In this document: positions 60,369 to 64,000 of the stretch, piece by piece
Layout: every line of letters starts with the position of its first letter
Numbering within the stretch: the stretch's first letter is position 1
DNA from: Eubacterium sp.
Lineage (GTDB): Bacteria > Bacillota > Clostridia > Peptostreptococcales > Anaerovoracaceae
DNA: 64,000 nucleotides
Reading direction: 5' to 3'
NCBI GenBank assembly: GCA_017533915.1
Contig: JAFWHX010000013.1
Span: forward strand, 124,001-188,000
The notes under the pieces: generated by a model
What the model was told of the DNA's origin: nothing
What the model saw: only the letters and a program-made list of their open reading frames with translations
Databases searched by the model: none
Made by a program: the position numbers and the translations under genes

Positions 60369-60649
60369 AGGCACCTGAAAACGTGCTCGCCGTTGGAATT
60401 ACTCACTTCTTAAAAAGCACACTTTCCCTTGCTCTCACTATGTCCGTCCTATCTGGTGATGCTGAACATATACCAGGTAAAGTCATGCTCCTATTGCTAA
60501 TACTATACTCCCTCTTATCCGTCAAAAGCCTACTTCCGACGAGCATGCTTGGCGCTATTGTCAGAAACAGTCATCTTTTATGCTTACATTAGCTGCAGCG
60601 GCTACCATGGTTTACATCTGGATTCGAGAGTATCTTATTTCTTTATTCC

Positions 60650-60900
60650 TTAATATTTCCAGGCGACAGTATCAATCAACAGGAATTCCTCTGTACCGAC
60701 TGGATCCCATGTGCTGTATGTCGAGAAAAGGTCGCAGGATATAACATTCCCAAAACAGCTTATCTCTTCGACAGGAGTATGTCCTACAACCTGAAGGATT
60801 TTTGATTCTCTGTACATTATCTCAGAACCATATTGTGGCCTGAACCATAAAGGCGATGCATCATCCCATATCTCGTTTATTCTGAGGCAGTTGATGTATA
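60650..60900 (-). pseudogene. C-terminal fragment of a calcineurin-like metallophosphoesterase
   Basis: The open frame ending at TAA 60650 encodes INEIWDDASPLWFRPQYGSE, ILQVVGHTPVEEISCFGNVI and STYSTWDPVGTEEFLLIDTV. VGHTPV with the preceding WxRPxYG segment is the last metal-binding block of PPP-type bacterial phosphatases. The first two metal-binding blocks and a start are missing; upstream is unrelated sequence. Confidence 0.75.
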
Positions 60901-61054
60901 TAACGGATATAAAAAAGAAAAGGCTCTGGGCCCTCCGCTATTCAAGCAGTGGGTCGAACCTCTCTTCAACTAAATAATATCATAACAGCGCAGATTGTCA
61001 AAAACTACTTGTTGTGATGACTAGAACATTACTCATTACTATCCCCTCCCGGCT

Positions 61055-61535
61055 CTATATGTTCTTTCTTATGAAGTCCTCGATCTTGTCAAACGGTATG
61101 GCATCCTTTCCGCCTCCGTCGTAAAGATCAGTGTGCACGGCTCCCGGAATGATGAAGAGTTCTTTGTTGCCTCCGTTCAGGAGCTTGAAGCAGTCTCTGC
61201 TCATATAGCAGGAATGCGCCTTCTCACCGTGGACCATGAGGACCGCATTCTCGATCTCGCCGGCATAGTAATACTGTCTGGTGTTCATAAGTGCAGTCCC
61301 CGCGGTGAAGTTCCAGCCATCGTTTGAATTCAGACTTCTCTCATGGTAGCCGCGAGATGTTTTGTAATAGTCGTGGTAGTCTTTGATGAAGAACGGAGCA
61401 TCATCAGGCACAGGATCGACTACGCCGCCCATTCTCTTGTATGTCCCAGACCTGTGTGAGCGTGAGCTCTTCTGCTTGTGCTAACGCTTTCTCCTGTGCC
61501 TGTAGTCTGCTGCGGCATCGCGGAACATGCCGACA
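61055..61535 (-). pseudogene. truncated, frameshifted alpha/beta hydrolase
   Basis: 125 codons of the 3' part are open: PVPDDAPFFIKDYHDYYKTS, ENAVLMVHGEKAHSCYMSRD and LFIIPGAVHTDLYDGGGKDA, with the catalytic His in GAVHTDLYD and the HGEKAHS loop of DltE-like hydrolases. Just upstream another frame gives QEKALAQAEELTLTQVWDIQ and a further frame GMFRDAAADYRHRRKR, both fitting the same family. The nucleophile half is missing. It abuts the end of the ECF-type membrane protein gene. Confidence 0.8.
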
Positions 61536-61546
61536 TAGATGTTCTT

Positions 61547-62107
61547 TCAAGGACGTTCCGGCTTCAGGCCTTTGCTGACACGCGGATAAATGAGACAGGC
61601 AAGCACGCCTCCGATACAGGCGGTAAAAAATTGGATAATACCGAAATTAACCGCCATTAAAGGCTGCGCCTTCGGTGGCAGGAAAGCCGGAGCGATCCAT
61701 TTAACGATCAACAGGTACTGGATCCCGCATTTACAAAGAGCTGCGACGATCACCGCGATCAGATGATATATGTAATCAGGTACTTTAGTATCCCCTAAGA
61801 TCCCGTCGCCCTCTAAAAGCTTTACCAGCAAAGCGATCACAAGCACATATGTCAGATTGCCCGCGGCGATGGCCGGGACTACAATGATCTGGGCATTTAT
61901 GCCAAGAAGGAAAGCAATAAAAGGCGAGACTACAGCAGCAGCTGCACCGACACCAAAGCCAAAAAGCAGCGTCGAGACCGCAAGCACAAGATTGACCAAA
62001 GAACCTGTGATCAGCTGCTGGCCAAATCCTTTTGTAACGATCTGTACAATAATAATCAACGCAATTGCAGACGCAGCGCGCGTGATCCATTTAACTGTAT
62101 CATTCAT
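61547..62107 (-). CDS. ECF transporter S-component-like membrane protein
   Basis: 186 aa, six membrane segments with the Gly/Ala-rich first half (LLFGFGVGAAAAVVSPFIAFLLG) and PAIAAGNLTYVLVIALLVKL typical of ECF-type substrate-binding components. No ATPase or EcfT gene is adjacent, which is normal for group II S components that share a central module. GGGAG precedes the ATG. It lies 106 bases after the hydrogenase gene on the same strand; that context is frequent but its meaning is unknown. Confidence 0.8.
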   Translation of the reverse strand: MNDTVKWITRAASAIALIIIVQIVTKGFGQQLITGSLVNLVLAVSTLLFGFGVGAAAAVVSPFIAFLLGINAQIIVVPAIAAGNLTYVLVIALLVKLLEGDGILGDTKVPDYIYHLIAVIVAALCKCGIQYLLIVKWIAPAFLPPKAQPLMAVNFGIIQFFTACIGGVLACLIYPRVSKGLKPERP

Positions 62108-62212
62108 GTCTATTCTTCTCCCGTTCTCTTAATAAAACATGGCGGGATAACCGGCGTGACAGATGACCGGCACCGGATGTATCCCGCCTCAACCAACGAT
62201 ATATACTGATCT

Positions 62213-63958
62213 TCACTTAAGATCAGGGTTTAACGGCACAGCCCATTCAGTCAGATCTGTATGCAGCAGATGATGCGCCCTGTGGCTGAGCGGCTTCTCC
62301 ATGTAATCATGATACAGCTGAATGATATCCGGATTTTCGTGCGAATAACGTATTACGCTGTTCTTATCAAGATTCCAGAGGATCTTTCCGCGGGTATCCG
62401 CAAGTTCTTCCCCTTCGTGGATCGGCTGTCCGCCGCCTCCGGAGCAACCGCCCGGGCATGCCATGATCTCGACAAAATCATAATCGACTTCACCGTGCCT
62501 CACTGCTTCCATGAGCGCCCTGGCGTTACCAAGGCCGCTTGCTACTGCAACTCGGACAGTCCCTGCCCCTGGCACATTAAAGTCTGCTTCCTTCCAGCCT
62601 TTCATACCGCGGACCGCGGTGAATGCGTCAGCCGGAGGATTGGACCCTGTCACCAGATAATACGCGCTGCGCAAAGCCGCGTCCATGACGCCGCCTGTCG
62701 CGCCGAATATCACGGCCGCGCCAGTACTGGTCCCCAGCGGCGAATCGAATGGTTCTTCTTTCAGTGCAGACACGTTAACGTGATAGCTCCTGAGCAGCTG
62801 ACTGAACTCACGTGTCGTAACGACCATGTCGACGTCCTGATCGCCGCAGGCATCGTTAAGATTCGATATATCGCACTCAGCTTTTTTCGCCGTGCACGGC
62901 ATTACAGAGATCACGCGCATCTTGTGCGGATCCACGCCGATCTTCTCCGCAAAATAGCTCTTAGCCACTGCGCCGAACATAGCCTGTGGAGATTTTGCTG
63001 TAGAAAGATTGGTAGTATATTCCGGATACTGCGACTTCACAAAGCGCACCCACCCCGGACAGCAGGACGTGAACATCGGCCACCTGTACTGGTCGCGGTG
63101 CGTGAAGCGTTCGATGAATTCACTGCCTTCCTCCATGATCGTAAGGTCGGCGGTGAAATTAGTGTCGAAGACATAGTCGAATCCCAGCGCACGCAGTGCA
63201 GCCGCCATTTTGCCAACGGTAGCCTCCTCCCGGGACAGCCCGAGATACTCAGCCCATGCGGTACGCACAGCAGGCGCCACCTGGACGACTGTGGTGATCT
63301 CAGGATCCTCAAGCGCCGCTGATACTCTGGCAGTATCGTCGCGTATGGACAGAGCGCCTGTCGGGCAATGAGTGATGCACTGGCCGCAGAGAGCGCAGTC
63401 CGCATCGGTGAACAGGCGGTTCAGACGTACGCCTACCGTGGTGCGGGAACCGCTCCCTTTTACGTCCCAGACCTTCATCGTCTGGATCTTATCGCAGACC
63501 TGCACGCACCGCATGCACTTGACACATTTGCTTTCCTTCCTGATCAGATAGCTGTCCTCCGGCCAGTCATTTTTTCTGACATCCCTCGGATAGGGATCAT
63601 CTATGATGTTGAATTCCTTAGCAAGATCCTGCAGCTGACAGTTCTGGCTGCGCACACATGTGGTGCAGTCTCCGTCATGCTGGGAAAGGATCAGTTTCAG
63701 GTTCGTTTCGCGAGCCGTTCTGGCGCGGTGTGAATTGGTATGCACGACCATGCCTTCAGCCGCCTTTTCTGTACAGGACGGCACCAGCCGCTCCAATCCT
63801 TCCACCTCAACAAGGCAGATGCGGCAGGCGGATATCTCATTTATGTTTTTCAGGTAGCAGAGGGTCGGAATAGCGATCCCAACGGACGCCGCCGCTTCCA
63901 GGATCGTGGAGCCCTCAGGGACGAGCACTTCCCGTCCGTCAATCGTCAGCTTTACCAT
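62213..63958 (-). CDS. hydA: [FeFe] hydrogenase, catalytic subunit
   Basis: 581 aa. N-terminal [2Fe-2S] domain (Cys34, 45, 48, 62), His-ligated [4Fe-4S] cluster (His94, Cys98, 101, 107), two [4Fe-4S] clusters (Cys145-155 and 188-198), then the H-cluster domain: L1 TSCCPGW (297-303), L2 MPCTAKK (353-359), L3 MACPGGCSGGG (499-509). This is the group A3-like layout of NADH/ferredoxin-linked, electron-bifurcating hydrogenases. The start at 63958 follows GGAGGGAGG. The last bases of the window (63952-64000) can be read as the end of an overlapping upstream gene, as expected for the NuoF-like partner, but they are too few to assign. Confidence 0.95.
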   Translation of the reverse strand: MVKLTIDGREVLVPEGSTILEAAASVGIAIPTLCYLKNINEISACRICLVEVEGLERLVPSCTEKAAEGMVVHTNSHRARTARETNLKLILSQHDGDCTTCVRSQNCQLQDLAKEFNIIDDPYPRDVRKNDWPEDSYLIRKESKCVKCMRCVQVCDKIQTMKVWDVKGSGSRTTVGVRLNRLFTDADCALCGQCITHCPTGALSIRDDTARVSAALEDPEITTVVQVAPAVRTAWAEYLGLSREEATVGKMAAALRALGFDYVFDTNFTADLTIMEEGSEFIERFTHRDQYRWPMFTSCCPGWVRFVKSQYPEYTTNLSTAKSPQAMFGAVAKSYFAEKIGVDPHKMRVISVMPCTAKKAECDISNLNDACGDQDVDMVVTTREFSQLLRSYHVNVSALKEEPFDSPLGTSTGAAVIFGATGGVMDAALRSAYYLVTGSNPPADAFTAVRGMKGWKEADFNVPGAGTVRVAVASGLGNARALMEAVRHGEVDYDFVEIMACPGGCSGGGGQPIHEGEELADTRGKILWNLDKNSVIRYSHENPDIIQLYHDYMEKPLSHRAHHLLHTDLTEWAVPLNPDLK

Positions 63959-64000
63959 TTGGTCTCCCTCCCTCCTCTGAAGTTGCCGAAGCCGAAATAG

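Noticed and set aside
60347-60430. Intact tRNA gene ending at the right 22-bp repeat
   Set aside because: The 3' end fits, but the 5' half of the T stem, the anticodon arm and a matching acceptor strand at the right distance are missing, and CCA is not completed.
60347-60592. 81-codon plus-strand frame with hydrophobic middle
   Set aside because: It starts inside the 22-bp repeat, has no ribosome site and no family resemblance.

Overview
The window looks like a chromosomal segment from a strictly anaerobic, low-to-mid GC Firmicute of the class Clostridia. The signs are strong Shine-Dalgarno sites before almost every gene, many lipobox lipoproteins, an oxygen-independent (cbi-type) cobalamin pathway, a monomeric multi-cluster [FeFe] hydrogenase, EF/PhoP-type Gram-positive regulators and several scars of Tn1549-like conjugative elements. 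I cannot name the species. Nearly all genes lie on the minus strand. No rRNA, intact tRNA or CRISPR array was seen.

Region 1 (1-13.4 kb) is housekeeping: a tightly overlapping cobalamin operon (cbiD, cbiF, cbiG, cbiH, cbiJ, cbiET, cbiA, transcribed right to left), purC, citrate synthase, and a polar amino-acid ABC transporter whose binding-protein gene is separated from permease and ATPase by a terminator that should set their ratio. Region 2 (13.4-25 kb) is an envelope and surface-protein region: two large secreted C1A cysteine peptidases with Ig/fibronectin-like tails, several lipoproteins, a drug/metabolite exporter, a MalY/PatB-type lyase, and degraded ends of further surface proteins.

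Region 3 (25-34 kb) holds a TetR-controlled redox operon (TetR, ABM-domain protein, decarboxylase-cupin, flavodoxin lipoprotein) with a textbook promoter inside two palindromic operators, then an unusual accessory stretch packed with unrelated short tandem repeats. Four of these repeat the 3' end and stop-codon region of the neighbouring gene. One is a four-copy array of 66-bp centred palindromes every 93 bp. It ends in an operon encoding a zinc macrodomain, a SirTM-type sirtuin and a GNAT acetyltransferase, which suggests a reversible ADP-ribosylation system.

Region 4 (34-44 kb) contains a surface lipoprotein of the tannase-like alpha/beta hydrolase family, a thioesterase and a two-component system. 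A shared promoter box precedes the tannase, the two-component operon and a Gln-rich membrane protein at 31 kb, so these probably form one regulon. It is followed by a phosphate module (phoP-type regulator, PhoR-type kinase, Na/Pi cotransporter with PhoU domain) with TTTACA boxes.

Region 5 (44-61.5 kb) is a graveyard of accessory genes: several GNAT acetyltransferases and GNAT fragments, an ABC-F ribosome-protection-type protein, an ECF sigma/anti-sigma-like pair, chimeric and truncated genes, and conjugation remnants. Repeated boundary modules combine a tRNA/tmRNA-3'-end-like sequence, a GCATCC-type terminator and a TATAAT promoter element. Two exact 22-bp direct repeats 8.8 kb apart may mark an old island. 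Region 6 (61.5-64 kb) returns to core metabolism with an ECF-type membrane protein and the [FeFe] hydrogenase.
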